A stretch of DNA of 64,000 nt, from NCBI RefSeq assembly GCF_001984155.1, contig NZ_MTQO01000040.1, forward strand, positions 124,001 to 188,000, in the 5' to 3' direction. The notes under the pieces were generated by a model. That model ran no database searches, was not told the origin of the DNA, and saw nothing but the letters and a program-made list of their open reading frames with translations. This document shows, piece after piece, positions 34,466 through 41,792 of this stretch. This DNA comes from Actinosynnema sp. ALI-1.44 (lineage in GTDB: Bacteria; Actinomycetota; Actinomycetes; Mycobacteriales; Pseudonocardiaceae). The translations under genes were made by a program, and so were the position numbers. Numbering within the stretch: position 1 is the stretch's first letter; every line of letters begins with the position of its first letter.

Positions 34466-34891
34466 TTGGAATCGAAGAGCCGTATCTCGGCTTTTGGCAC
34501 TCAACTCGTCGAAATTCACGACTGGCTGCGTGAGCAGCTTGCCCAGTTGCGCGCCGACGTGGACGCTGGGGTCGCGCAGCCGCGCAAACTCCAGGCGCAC
34601 TGCCTGACGTTCTGCGCGGCGCTCACCAAACACCACACCGGGGAAGACGTTGGGGTGTTTCCTGCTCTGGCGCAACGGTTTCCCGAGCTCAAGCCGGTTG
34701 TCGACGAGCTCGCTCGCGACCACGAGATCATCACCGTGATGCTCAAACGCCTTGAGGACGTCGATTTCACCGATCGCCCGAACGCGCTGCGGGAGATCAA
34801 CGGCGTCGAGGCCATCATGGAGTCGCATTTCACCTTCGAGGAACGCAAGATCGTCGACGCGCTCAACTCGATGGAGTTCCCAGCTCGGTGA
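34466..34891 (+). CDS. Hemerythrin-like (HHE) domain protein
   Basis: This is a 141-residue four-helix protein with the expected iron ligands: His in VEIHDWL, HxxxE in [13 protein letters not shown], His in [11 protein letters not shown], and HxxxE in [11 protein letters not shown]. Hemerythrin-like proteins bind a di-iron centre and respond to oxygen or NO. TTG 34466 is chosen because AGGGAAG lies just upstream, and earlier codons encode a low-complexity Arg-rich stretch. The 3' end overlaps the convergent sigma factor gene by 29 bp. Confidence 0.82.
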   Translation: MESKSRISAFGTQLVEIHDWLREQLAQLRADVDAGVAQPRKLQAHCLTFCAALTKHHTGEDVGVFPALAQRFPELKPVVDELARDHEIITVMLKRLEDVDFTDRPNALREINGVEAIMESHFTFEERKIVDALNSMEFPAR

Positions 34892-36047
34892 GCCGGGAAC
34901 GCAGGAAGCGGCGATCCGAGTCCTCTGTGGCCAGTGACAGCGCCACGCGGTAGGACTCCGCCGCTTCCTCGGCGAGTCCCAAGCGGCGCAACAGGTCCGC
35001 GCGAGCCGAGTGCATCAGGTGGAACTTCTCCAAGCCGGTGATCGAGTCCAGCATCTCGAGGCCTCTCGCGGGGCCGTCGGCCATCGCGACCGCCACCGCG
35101 AGGTTCAGCCTGACCACCGGGGTCGGCTGCTGCGTCACCAGTTCCGTGTACAGGGCGGCTATCTGCAGCCAGTCCGTGTCCTGCGGGCGCGCGGCCTGGG
35201 AGTGCACGGCGGCGATCGCGGCTTGGAGCTGGTACGGGCCTGGCTCGCGGCGGCTCAGCGCGCGGTCCAGGATTCCGATGCCTTCCGCGATCTGGGAGGT
35301 GTCCCACAGCGACCTGTCCTGGTCCTCCAACAGGACAAGATCACCCGATCGTGTACGCCTTGCGTTCCGGCGGGAGTCCTGGAGCAGCATCAACGCCAGC
35401 AGGCCGTGCGCCTCCGGCTCTGACGGCATCAGGGTCGCGATCAGCTTGCCCAGCCGGATCGCCTCGTCGGCCAGTGTGTGGTCCGCCGCCGTGTACCCCT
35501 GCGTGTAGACCAGGTACACCACTGCCAGCACGGCCGAAAGTCGTTGAGGCAGTTGGTGGTCCGCCGGTACGGCGAACGCGATCCCGGCGTCCCTGATCTT
35601 GCGCTTCGCCCGCACCAGGCGTTGCGCCATCGTGGTCTCCGGCACCAGGAACTCGCGGCCGATCTGGGCCGCGGTCAGCCCGGCGACGGCCTGCAACGTC
35701 AACGCCACCCGTGCTTCCAGCGACAACGCCGGGTGGCAGCACGTGAAGATCAACGAGAGCCGCTCGTCACCGACGTTGAGCAGCCGTTCCTCGCTGTGCT
35801 CCAACACGGCGACCGGAGGCTCCTGCGGCGCGCGGCGCGCTCGTCTGATCCGGTCGATCGCGCGGTTGCGTGCCACCGTCAGCAGCCACGCCATCGGGTC
35901 GTCCGGCACCGTCGTCCAGCTGCGCAACGCCTGTGCGAGCGCGTCCTGCAACGAGTCCTCGGCGAGTTCCATGTCGCCGAGGACCCGCATCAGCGCCGCG
36001 AGCATGCGTGTCCGCTGTTCCCGGAACACCCGCTCGATGGCGTCCAT
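34863..36047 (-). CDS. ECF42-type RNA polymerase sigma factor with C-terminal helical extension
   Basis: This 394-residue factor has region 2 ([57 protein letters not shown]) and region 4 ([43 protein letters not shown]). A ~220-residue C-terminal extension follows with [12 protein letters not shown] and [14 protein letters not shown]. This architecture and the adjoining DGPF-motif gene identify an ECF42-type factor. The C-terminal extension is thought to serve in place of an anti-sigma factor. The ATG follows the YciI stop with no gap. Confidence 0.92.
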   Translation of the reverse strand: MDAIERVFREQRTRMLAALMRVLGDMELAEDSLQDALAQALRSWTTVPDDPMAWLLTVARNRAIDRIRRARRAPQEPPVAVLEHSEERLLNVGDERLSLIFTCCHPALSLEARVALTLQAVAGLTAAQIGREFLVPETTMAQRLVRAKRKIRDAGIAFAVPADHQLPQRLSAVLAVVYLVYTQGYTAADHTLADEAIRLGKLIATLMPSEPEAHGLLALMLLQDSRRNARRTRSGDLVLLEDQDRSLWDTSQIAEGIGILDRALSRREPGPYQLQAAIAAVHSQAARPQDTDWLQIAALYTELVTQQPTPVVRLNLAVAVAMADGPARGLEMLDSITGLEKFHLMHSARADLLRRLGLAEEAAESYRVALSLATEDSDRRFLRSRLTELGTPSS

Positions 36048-36386
36048 CTACCGCAGGATGCCTTCCAGCACCGGCCGGATCTCCACCGAACCCACCTTGG
36101 CCATCGGGCACAAGGCCGCCAGCTCGATGGCTTCGTCCAGGTCCTTGCAGTCCAGCATGAAGTACCCACCGAGGTGCTCGTGTGTCTCGACGAACGGTCC
36201 GTCGGTGATCAGCGTGTCGTCGTCACGCACGCGCACCGTCGTCGCCGTGTCCGGCAGGTGCAGCGGATCCGCGGCGACGAACACACCGCGGTCCTTCAGG
36301 TGCTCGGCGTAGGCGTTGACGACATCGCGGTAGTTGTCCGGCATCTGCTCGCGGTGGCAGTCGTAGATCAACAGCATGTAGCGCAT
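36048..36386 (-). CDS. YciI/DGPF-domain protein, ECF42 partner
   Basis: This 112-residue YCII-related protein (MRYMLLIYDCHREQMPDNY) contains the hallmark DGPF motif in LITDGPFVETHEHLGGYFMLDC. GGAGG lies 6 bases before ATG 36386. A GTG directly ahead (36389) could also initiate. Its stop abuts the sigma factor ATG with zero spacing, so expression is coupled. The DGPF partner is functionally linked to ECF42 sigma factors in actinobacteria, although its biochemical role is not established. Confidence 0.9.
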   Translation of the reverse strand: MRYMLLIYDCHREQMPDNYRDVVNAYAEHLKDRGVFVAADPLHLPDTATTVRVRDDDTLITDGPFVETHEHLGGYFMLDCKDLDEAIELAALCPMAKVGSVEIRPVLEGILR

Positions 36387-36459
36387 CACGATCCTCCTTC
36401 GTCAGGAGAATGACGATCCGATCGGCCCGGACTCGACACACCCGGGCCGATCGATGACG

Positions 36460-37431
36460 TCATGCTTTGGCGATCGTCGGCAGCCAGTCCACAACCGAGC
36501 CTTCGGCGTCCTCGCCGTAGAGCGCCTCGTGCTCGAGGTCGTCGAACGCCGTCTCGTCGAACGCCGCGAAGGCGCGCTTGAGCGTGTCCTCGTCCAACAG
36601 GCCCGACGAGGCCAGCTCGGTCCGCGCACGGCCCTTGAGCACGTGCAGCGCCAGCGCCTCGGCGGTGTTCGTCGGGGACCGCCACTCGTCCTCGGTCAGC
36701 CGCTCGCCCACGATCACCGTCGCGATCAGGAACCGCTTGGCGAACCAGGCCGAGTACTGGTCGGCGAACGCCGTCGGCAGCTCGTCGATCACCAGCAGCT
36801 CGTCGTGCTGGTCGGCGGTGGTGTCGTCCTCGTCGAGCGCGTTGACGTCGTCGAACAGCTCGTCGATCACCACGACGACGGCCTCGGCCAGCGCGCCCGC
36901 CACCAGCTGGGCCTGCTCCGCGCTGACGCCGTCCTCGGTGCCGAACGAGTCCGTGCCGAGCGCGGTCACCAGCTCGGAGGCGTTCGCGAGCAGGTCGCGG
37001 CGCTCGTCCAGCTCCTCGCCGGACAGCTCGATCAGCTCGACCGCGTCCTCTTCGAGCTCGTCGTCGGCTTCGGCGGGCTCGTCCTCCAGCGCCGTCTCCA
37101 GGTCCTCGTCACTGACGGTGACCTCGCACGTCCCGACCGACCAGTTGGCCAGCAGCTCGGTGCGCTCGAGCAGCTCGGTCAGCACCGCACGTGCCGCCTC
37201 CTCGGCGAATGCCAGCGCGGGAGCCTCGACCAGCCACTTGATCGACGCGCCACCCGGGTGGGCGGACACCTCGTGATCGAGCGGTTCGATCTCGACACCG
37301 TCGGGTCCTTCGATGCCGGCCAGCAGGTCGAGCTGCTCGTCGAGCAGCGACACGACGCCGTGGCGGTGCAGTGCGTCCAGTTCCGAGGTGCCTGCCGGCG
37401 GGGCGACCTCGGCCTTGAGCTGGTATTCCAT
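36460..37431 (-). CDS. Acidic hypothetical protein (DUF-like)
   Basis: This is a 323-residue, strongly acidic soluble protein. The N-terminal third (MEYQLKAEVAPPAGTSELDALH, DHEVSAHPGGASIKWLVEAPALAF) is followed by an extremely Glu/Asp-rich linker (residues 105-160). The C-terminal helical part reads SAWFAKRFLIATVIVGERLTEDEW, then AEALALHVLKGRARTELA. No signal peptide or enzyme motif is visible. The pattern looks conserved among actinomycetes but no named family was recognised. It stands alone between the DGPF operon and soxR. Confidence 0.75.
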   Translation of the reverse strand: MEYQLKAEVAPPAGTSELDALHRHGVVSLLDEQLDLLAGIEGPDGVEIEPLDHEVSAHPGGASIKWLVEAPALAFAEEAARAVLTELLERTELLANWSVGTCEVTVSDEDLETALEDEPAEADDELEEDAVELIELSGEELDERRDLLANASELVTALGTDSFGTEDGVSAEQAQLVAGALAEAVVVVIDELFDDVNALDEDDTTADQHDELLVIDELPTAFADQYSAWFAKRFLIATVIVGERLTEDEWRSPTNTAEALALHVLKGRARTELASSGLLDEDTLKRAFAAFDETAFDDLEHEALYGEDAEGSVVDWLPTIAKA

Positions 37432-37449
37432 GGCTCGGAGTTTGCCACC

Positions 37450-37914
37450 TCAACCGGCGTCGGCTGCACGCAGCCGCCCCGGCAGGTAGCGGGCTCCCGG
37501 GCCCCGGTCGCCGAGCTCGTCGTCCGGGTTGGAGAACGCGCACGTCCGCATGGACAGACACCCGCAGCCGATGCACGAATCGAGCTTGTCGCGCAGCGAC
37601 TCCAACGCCTCGATCTGTTCGTTGATCCGCTCGCGCCAGCCGCGGGAGAGCTTGGCCCAGTCCGCCTTGGTCGGTGTGCGGCCCTGGGGCAGCGTGGCGA
37701 GCGCGGCGGAGATCTCCTCCAGCGTCAGGCCGACGTTGCGGGCCGCGCGGATGAACGCGAGCCGTCGCAGCACGCCGCGTTCGTACCGGCGTTGGGAACC
37801 GGCTGTCCTCGTCGACGTGATCAGGCCGAGGCTGTCGTAGTAACGCAGCGCCGACGGCGCGAAGCCACTGCGCCGCGCCACCTCACCGACCCCCAGCAGG
37901 TCCCTGGTGTGCAT
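37450..37914 (-). CDS. soxR: SoxR, [2Fe-2S] redox-sensing MerR-family regulator
   Basis: A MerR HTH (GVGEVARRSGFAPSALRYYDSLGL) and dimerisation helix precede the diagnostic four-Cys cluster CIGCGCLSMRTC, spaced C-X2-C-X-C-X5-C, which holds a redox-active [2Fe-2S] centre. The 154-residue length is normal. In actinomycetes SoxR senses redox-cycling compounds such as the cell's own pigments. It is divergent from the carboxymuconolactone-decarboxylase-like gene, whose promoter contains a MerR-type dyad. Confidence 0.94.
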   Translation of the reverse strand: MHTRDLLGVGEVARRSGFAPSALRYYDSLGLITSTRTAGSQRRYERGVLRRLAFIRAARNVGLTLEEISAALATLPQGRTPTKADWAKLSRGWRERINEQIEALESLRDKLDSCIGCGCLSMRTCAFSNPDDELGDRGPGARYLPGRLRAADAG

Positions 37915-37923
37915 ACCCCGCCC

Positions 37924-37955
37924 TTGACCTTCAAGCGTACTTTAAGTCTCAGAAT
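37924..37955 (+). promoter_or_regulatory. SoxR-type promoter with overstretched spacer
   Basis: TTGACC (37924-37929) is followed by the imperfect dyad CTTCAAG-CGTA-CTTTAAG (37929-37946) and by CAGAAT (37950-37955). This gives a 20-bp spacer between -35 and -10, longer than the usual 17. MerR regulators activate exactly such promoters by untwisting the DNA. Arms of CTTnAAG resemble the SoxR dyad. It reads toward the alkylhydroperoxidase-like gene and lies just upstream of soxR itself. Confidence 0.65.
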
Positions 37956-37981
37956 GTCAGGCGCGTGGATTGGAACGCAAG

Positions 37982-38353
37982 GTGAACGACGAGGAACGCT
38001 ACGAGCAGGGCATGCGGGTCCGGCGTGAAGTGCTGGGCGACGAGCACGTCGACCGCGCGATCGCGCGGACGGATGACGTGACGCGCGACTTCCAGGACTA
38101 CATCACCCGCAACGCGTGGGGCGACATCTGGAGCAGGCCGGGGTTGGACCGCCGGTCCCGCAGCCTGATCACCCTCGCGCTGCTCGCGGCGCTGCAACAC
38201 GAGGGCGAACTGGCCATGCACGTCCGCGCGGCGCTGCGAAACGGCGTGACCAAGGAGGAGATCTCCGAGGTCCTGCTGCAGGTCGGCCTGTACGCGGGTG
38301 TCCCGACGGCCAACCGCGCGCTGGCGGTCGCTCAGGAAGTCCTCGCCACCTGA
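37982..38353 (+). CDS. Carboxymuconolactone decarboxylase/AhpD-like protein
   Basis: This 123-residue CMD-family protein has EERYEQGMRVRREVLGDEHVDRA, the WGDIWSRPGLDRRSRSLITLALLAAL stretch and HVRAALRNGVTKEEISEVLLQVGLYAGVP. This matches the PcaC subgroup. It lacks a CxxC redox pair, so an AhpD-type peroxidase role is unlikely and a decarboxylase-like role is possible. GTG 37982 is taken as the start, with a TTG at 37970 as an alternative. It is probably under SoxR control. Confidence 0.85.
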   Translation: MNDEERYEQGMRVRREVLGDEHVDRAIARTDDVTRDFQDYITRNAWGDIWSRPGLDRRSRSLITLALLAALQHEGELAMHVRAALRNGVTKEEISEVLLQVGLYAGVPTANRALAVAQEVLAT

Positions 38354-38883
38354 CGCTCCGGCACCAGGGTCCCGGCCAGCCAGATCAGCGATCCGCCTGC
38401 GATGACGTGAACCGCGCTGGTCACCGGGGTGTCCGGCAGCCGCGCGGCGACGGCGAGCAACGGGAACGCCACCGTGTAGGCCACGACCGGGACCTTCGGG
38501 TACACGCCGCCGCGCAGCATCGTGACTCCGAAAAGGATGGTCCCGATCGCGAACACCACCGCGCTGCCGAGGAAAGCGAACCTGGTCGCGGCCGGGAGTA
38601 CGGGATTGTCGAGGTGGAAGAGGACCATGTTGAGGGTGAACGCGGCACCGCCGAACAGCCCGAGCCCGACCAGGTTGAGCGTGTACGCCAGTTCGCCGAA
38701 CGCGCCGAACGCGCCGGACGCCGCTCGCTGGCGCAGGTGCAGCCCGACGAGCAACGGAAGCGCGAGCGCCGGGGAGACGCCGACGACGAAACTGGTCGCG
38801 GCGGTCTCCCCGGTGAACGCCTCGACGGAGCCGGGCAGGACGACGCACAGCCCGGCAGCCAGTCCGAACCATCTGGAAAGCAT
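38332..38883 (-). CDS. Hypothetical multi-pass membrane protein
   Basis: This 183-residue membrane protein has about six helices, including WFGLAAGLCVVLPGSVEAF, VVGVSPALALPLLVGLHL, LNLVGLGLFGGAAFTLNMVLF and VHVIAGGSLIWLAGTL. AAGGAG lies 6 bases ahead of ATG 38883. No family was recognised with confidence. It ends 22 bp inside the convergent CMD gene. Confidence 0.78.
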   Translation of the reverse strand: MLSRWFGLAAGLCVVLPGSVEAFTGETAATSFVVGVSPALALPLLVGLHLRQRAASGAFGAFGELAYTLNLVGLGLFGGAAFTLNMVLFHLDNPVLPAATRFAFLGSAVVFAIGTILFGVTMLRGGVYPKVPVVAYTVAFPLLAVAARLPDTPVTSAVHVIAGGSLIWLAGTLVPERQVARTS

Positions 38884-39029
38884 GAGAACTCCTTGACAGA
38901 TAAGGGATCGCACGGCAGAAGCTAGGCGCGGCAGCCAGTCACGCGGAAGTGCCCGCGGTCATGGCGGAGGCACATGACCTTTGGCCAGACTTTGACCGTG
39001 CCGTGTCCGAACAGCCGTAGGCTCGGGGG

Positions 39030-40073
39030 ATGAAGATGCCGTGGGTGTCCGGCGCGGTCTACGGAGTCGTGCTGCTGGCCGGGCTCTACTACGTCTTCGC
39101 CGGTCTGGGCGAGCCGCATCCGTTGCGGGTCTTCGGCTTCGTGGCCGCGATCGCGGTGTTGTTCGTCCTCGACGCGGTGGAGCGTTCGCACGCGGTGTTG
39201 TTCCTGGCCGCCAGGCTGGTGCTGTTCTCGGTCGTGGTCGCGCTGGACGAGTCGAGCTTGTCCCGGGTCCTGTTCGTGCTGGTGCCGTTCGCCGCGTATC
39301 TGACGTTCGGTCGGATGGCCGGACTTGGGCTCGGCGGGCTGTGCTTCGCGTTGCTCGTCGTGAGTTTCGTGGTGTGGGTGCCTGGCTGGTACCGGGACGC
39401 GAACTACGTGTCCGACGTGCTGATGTTCAGCCTGGGGTTGATCCTGGCGGTGGCCATGGCGGACGTCGCTGTCCGTGAGCGACGCGCGGCGGCGAAGGTC
39501 GCCGAGCTGTCCGCGGCCGCCGAGCGCAGCAGGCTCGCCCGTGACATCCACGACAGCCTGGGGCACCACCTGACCGCGGTCTCCATCCAACTGGAGAAGG
39601 CGGCCGCGTTCACCTCGCGGGATCCCGACGTGGCCGCGCGGGCCCTCGCGGACGCCAGGGGATCGGTGGCCCACGCGCTGGAGGACGTCCGGACCTCGGT
39701 CAGCACGCTGCGCACCGGCCATTCGCTGGTGGGGGCACTGACGGCGCTCGACGTGGCGGTCGAGGTCGACGGCGACGAACCGGCCCTGGACCGGGCGACC
39801 GTCACCACCCTCTACCGCGCGGCGCAGGAAGCGATCACCAACGCACGACGGCACGGTCAGGCGGGCCGGGTGTCCGTGGCGGTGGCGTTCGGCAAAGCAG
39901 ACACCCGCTTGGTGGTGAGCGACGACGGCAGCGGCTTCCAGCCCGGGGCGGATCACGGCGGCTTCGGGCTGCTGGGCTTGTGGGAACGCGCGGCACTGGT
40001 GGGCGGATCGGTCACAGTGGACAGTGCGCCGGGTTCGGGGACGCGGGTCGCGGTGACGGTGCCGCGCTCATGA
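39030..40073 (+). CDS. Sensor histidine kinase (HisKA_3 type), second two-component system
   Basis: The N-terminal part holds about four to five membrane helices (residues 8-150). The phospho-acceptor lies in ARDIHDSLGHHLTAVSIQLEKA (His about residue 175). The ATP-binding region has AAQEAITNARRHGQAG and GFGLLGLWERAALVGG. The stop overlaps the response-regulator start as ATGA. The sensory region is membrane-embedded with no large extracellular loop. Confidence 0.92.
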   Translation: MKMPWVSGAVYGVVLLAGLYYVFAGLGEPHPLRVFGFVAAIAVLFVLDAVERSHAVLFLAARLVLFSVVVALDESSLSRVLFVLVPFAAYLTFGRMAGLGLGGLCFALLVVSFVVWVPGWYRDANYVSDVLMFSLGLILAVAMADVAVRERRAAAKVAELSAAAERSRLARDIHDSLGHHLTAVSIQLEKAAAFTSRDPDVAARALADARGSVAHALEDVRTSVSTLRTGHSLVGALTALDVAVEVDGDEPALDRATVTTLYRAAQEAITNARRHGQAGRVSVAVAFGKADTRLVVSDDGSGFQPGADHGGFGLLGLWERAALVGGSVTVDSAPGSGTRVAVTVPRS

Positions 40074-40702
40074 CGGTCCGTGTGCTGGTCGTCGACGACC
40101 AAAGGCTTGTCCGCGAAGGCATCGCGTCGCTGCTGGACATCCAGCCGGGCATCTCGGTGGTGGGGATGGCCGAGGACGGCAAGCAGGCCGTGGACCAGGT
40201 CGCCGCGCTGGGCCCGGACGTGGTGCTGATGGACGTCCGGATGCCCGGGATGGACGGCGTCGACGCGGTGGCGGTGCTCAGGAAACGCGCGCCGGAGTGC
40301 AAAGTCGTGATGCTGACGACGTTCGACGACGAGGAGTACGTCATCCAGGCACTGCGTGCCGGGGCGGCGGGTTACCTGCTGAAGGACTTGCCCGCCGCGC
40401 AGTTGGCCGAGGCCGTCCGGTTGGCGCACGCAGGCGTCACGCAATTGGACGACGCTGCCGCGCACCACGTTGCCGCTGCATTGAGTTCGCACGCCGCGCC
40501 GAGCCGCGTGGACGCGCTGACGGCGAGGGAAACGGATGTGCTGCGGCTGATCGCGTCCGGAGCGACGAACCGCGAGATCGCGTCGCGCCTGTTCCTCAGC
40601 GAGGGGACGGTGAAGAACCACATCTCCCGGATACTCGGCAGACTCGGGCTACGCGACCGCACCCAGGCGGCGATCTACGCGAGGGACCACGGCCTGGTCT
40701 GA
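40070..40702 (+). CDS. NarL/FixJ-family response regulator, second two-component system
   Basis: This 210-residue regulator has a receiver domain (VRVLVVDDQRLVREGI, PDVVLMDVRMPGMDGVDA, AAGYLLKDLPAA) and a LuxR HTH (LTARETDVLRLIASGATNREIASRLFLSEGTVKNHISRILGRLG). ATG 40070 overlaps the kinase stop. It is the partner of the preceding kinase. A strong hairpin terminator follows 17 bp after the stop. Confidence 0.94.
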   Translation: MTVRVLVVDDQRLVREGIASLLDIQPGISVVGMAEDGKQAVDQVAALGPDVVLMDVRMPGMDGVDAVAVLRKRAPECKVVMLTTFDDEEYVIQALRAGAAGYLLKDLPAAQLAEAVRLAHAGVTQLDDAAAHHVAAALSSHAAPSRVDALTARETDVLRLIASGATNREIASRLFLSEGTVKNHISRILGRLGLRDRTQAAIYARDHGLV

Positions 40703-40718
40703 GCAGCACATCCGGGCA

Positions 40719-40751
40719 CGGGGTGCCGGGCACAGCCAGGCCGGCACCCCG
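40719..40751. terminator. Strong hairpin terminator between convergent genes
   Basis: CGGGGTGCCGG (40719-40729) and CCGGCACCCCG (40741-40751) form a perfect 11-bp stem with an 11-base loop. It sits between the response-regulator stop and the stop of the convergent Cys-rich small gene. Confidence 0.8.
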
Positions 40752-40757
40752 CGGCAC

Positions 40758-40979
40758 TCATGCGCTGGCGGCGGTCGCGGGGTGCAGACGCAGACCGACG
40801 CCCGCCCAGAGTGCGCGCCGGACTGCCTCGTAGCAGGGGCGGCAGGCCGGCACCCGGATGGGCCTGGTCACTGACTGGCTCAGGGCGACGCTCAGTCCCG
40901 GTTCGGCCGTGGACTGGCACGTGCTGTGGTGGTGACCGGCTGGGGCGCAGACGCACAGGCAGGCGGTGCTGGGGTTCAT
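40758..40979 (-). CDS. Cys-rich small protein, probable TetR target
   Basis: This 73-residue protein opens MNPSTACLCVCAPAGHHHSTC, a Cys/His cluster of C-X-C-X-C plus HHH, and carries a second pair in PACRPCYEA. These could bind zinc, iron or another metal. GGAGG sits 6 bases upstream of the ATG, a strong ribosome-binding site. There is no signal peptide. Divergence from the TetR gene with a palindrome in between makes it the likely regulated gene. No family was recognised. Confidence 0.6.
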   Translation of the reverse strand: MNPSTACLCVCAPAGHHHSTCQSTAEPGLSVALSQSVTRPIRVPACRPCYEAVRRALWAGVGLRLHPATAASA

Positions 40980-41016
40980 CGCGACCTCCGTTGGTGAGCG
41001 TGATTCAACACACTAA

Positions 41017-41031
41017 TGGCACTCAGTGCCA
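41017..41031. promoter_or_regulatory. TetR operator candidate, copy 1
   Basis: TGGCACTCAGTGCCA is a perfect inverted repeat (7-bp arms, one central base). It lies in the 83-bp gap between the divergent Cys-rich gene and the TetR gene, at the place where an autoregulatory TetR repressor would bind. Confidence 0.7.
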
Positions 41032-41062
41032 CAGCGCAACACCCCGTGCTACTTTTTCGGTC

Positions 41063-41758
41063 ATGACGAGCGGGGTGCCCGACCGCAGGCGACGGGTCCG
41101 CGAGGCGCTCACCGCGGCCGCGATCGACCTGTTCCTGACAAAGGGGTATGAGGAGACGACCGTCGACGAGATCGCCGCGGCGGCGAGGGTGGGCAGGCGG
41201 ACGTTCTTCCGCTACTTCCCCTCGAAGGAAGACGTGATCTTCCCCGACCACGAGGCCCGCCTCGTCCGCGTCGCCGAGGTCTTCGCGACCGCGCCCCAGG
41301 ACGAGCCACCGCTGGCGGTCGCCTGCCGCGCTGTGCACGGGGTGCTGGAGGCGTACCTCGCCGAGGGTGTCATCGCAGTACAGCGGTACCGTTTGACCAG
41401 GGACTTCCCCCAGTTGCGCGCCAGGGAGATCGCGAGCGCGCACAGCTACCACATCGCCGTCACGCGGTATCTGGTCGACCGCGTCGGTGACGAACCCGAC
41501 GGCGCGCTGTGGGCCGAAGTCGCCGCCTCGGCGGTCGTGTCCGCGCACAACCACGTTCTGCGGCAGTACCTCAAGGCGGGCGGCAAGGGCGATGTGCTCG
41601 GCAAAGCCGACCGCGCGTTCCGGTACATCCGGGAAACGCTGGGACTGACCGCCGCACGCGCCGACGACGCCGACGACGATGTCGTGGTCGCGGTGATGCG
41701 CCGGGGTATGCCGCTCGCCAACGTGATGAGCCGGATCGAGGACGCGCTCGAACGTTGA
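41063..41758 (+). CDS. TetR-family transcriptional regulator
   Basis: This 231-residue repressor has an HTH of the form REALTAAAIDLFLTKGYEETTVDEIAAAARVGRRTFFRYFPSKEDV, followed by a helical ligand domain (VACRAVHGVLEAYLAEGVIAVQRYRLTRDFP). ATG 41063 gives a normal N-terminus. Near-identical palindromes flank the gene at 41017-41031 and 41756-41770, and the second overlaps the stop codon. Autoregulation and control of the small Cys-rich gene are inferred. Confidence 0.92.
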   Translation: MTSGVPDRRRRVREALTAAAIDLFLTKGYEETTVDEIAAAARVGRRTFFRYFPSKEDVIFPDHEARLVRVAEVFATAPQDEPPLAVACRAVHGVLEAYLAEGVIAVQRYRLTRDFPQLRAREIASAHSYHIAVTRYLVDRVGDEPDGALWAEVAASAVVSAHNHVLRQYLKAGGKGDVLGKADRAFRYIRETLGLTAARADDADDDVVVAVMRRGMPLANVMSRIEDALER

Positions 41759-41770
41759 CACTGAGTGCCA
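41756..41770. promoter_or_regulatory. TetR operator candidate, copy 2 (overlaps the TetR stop codon)
   Basis: TGACACTGAGTGCCA matches the upstream operator at 13 of 15 positions, with arms differing at one base and the centre base changed. It begins at the TGA stop of the tetR gene and lies in the 34-bp gap before the convergent fucosidase gene. Its placement could permit DNA looping or a roadblock to transcription. Both are inference. Confidence 0.55.
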
Positions 41771-41792
41771 AAACGCTGAGGGTGTCCAACCG

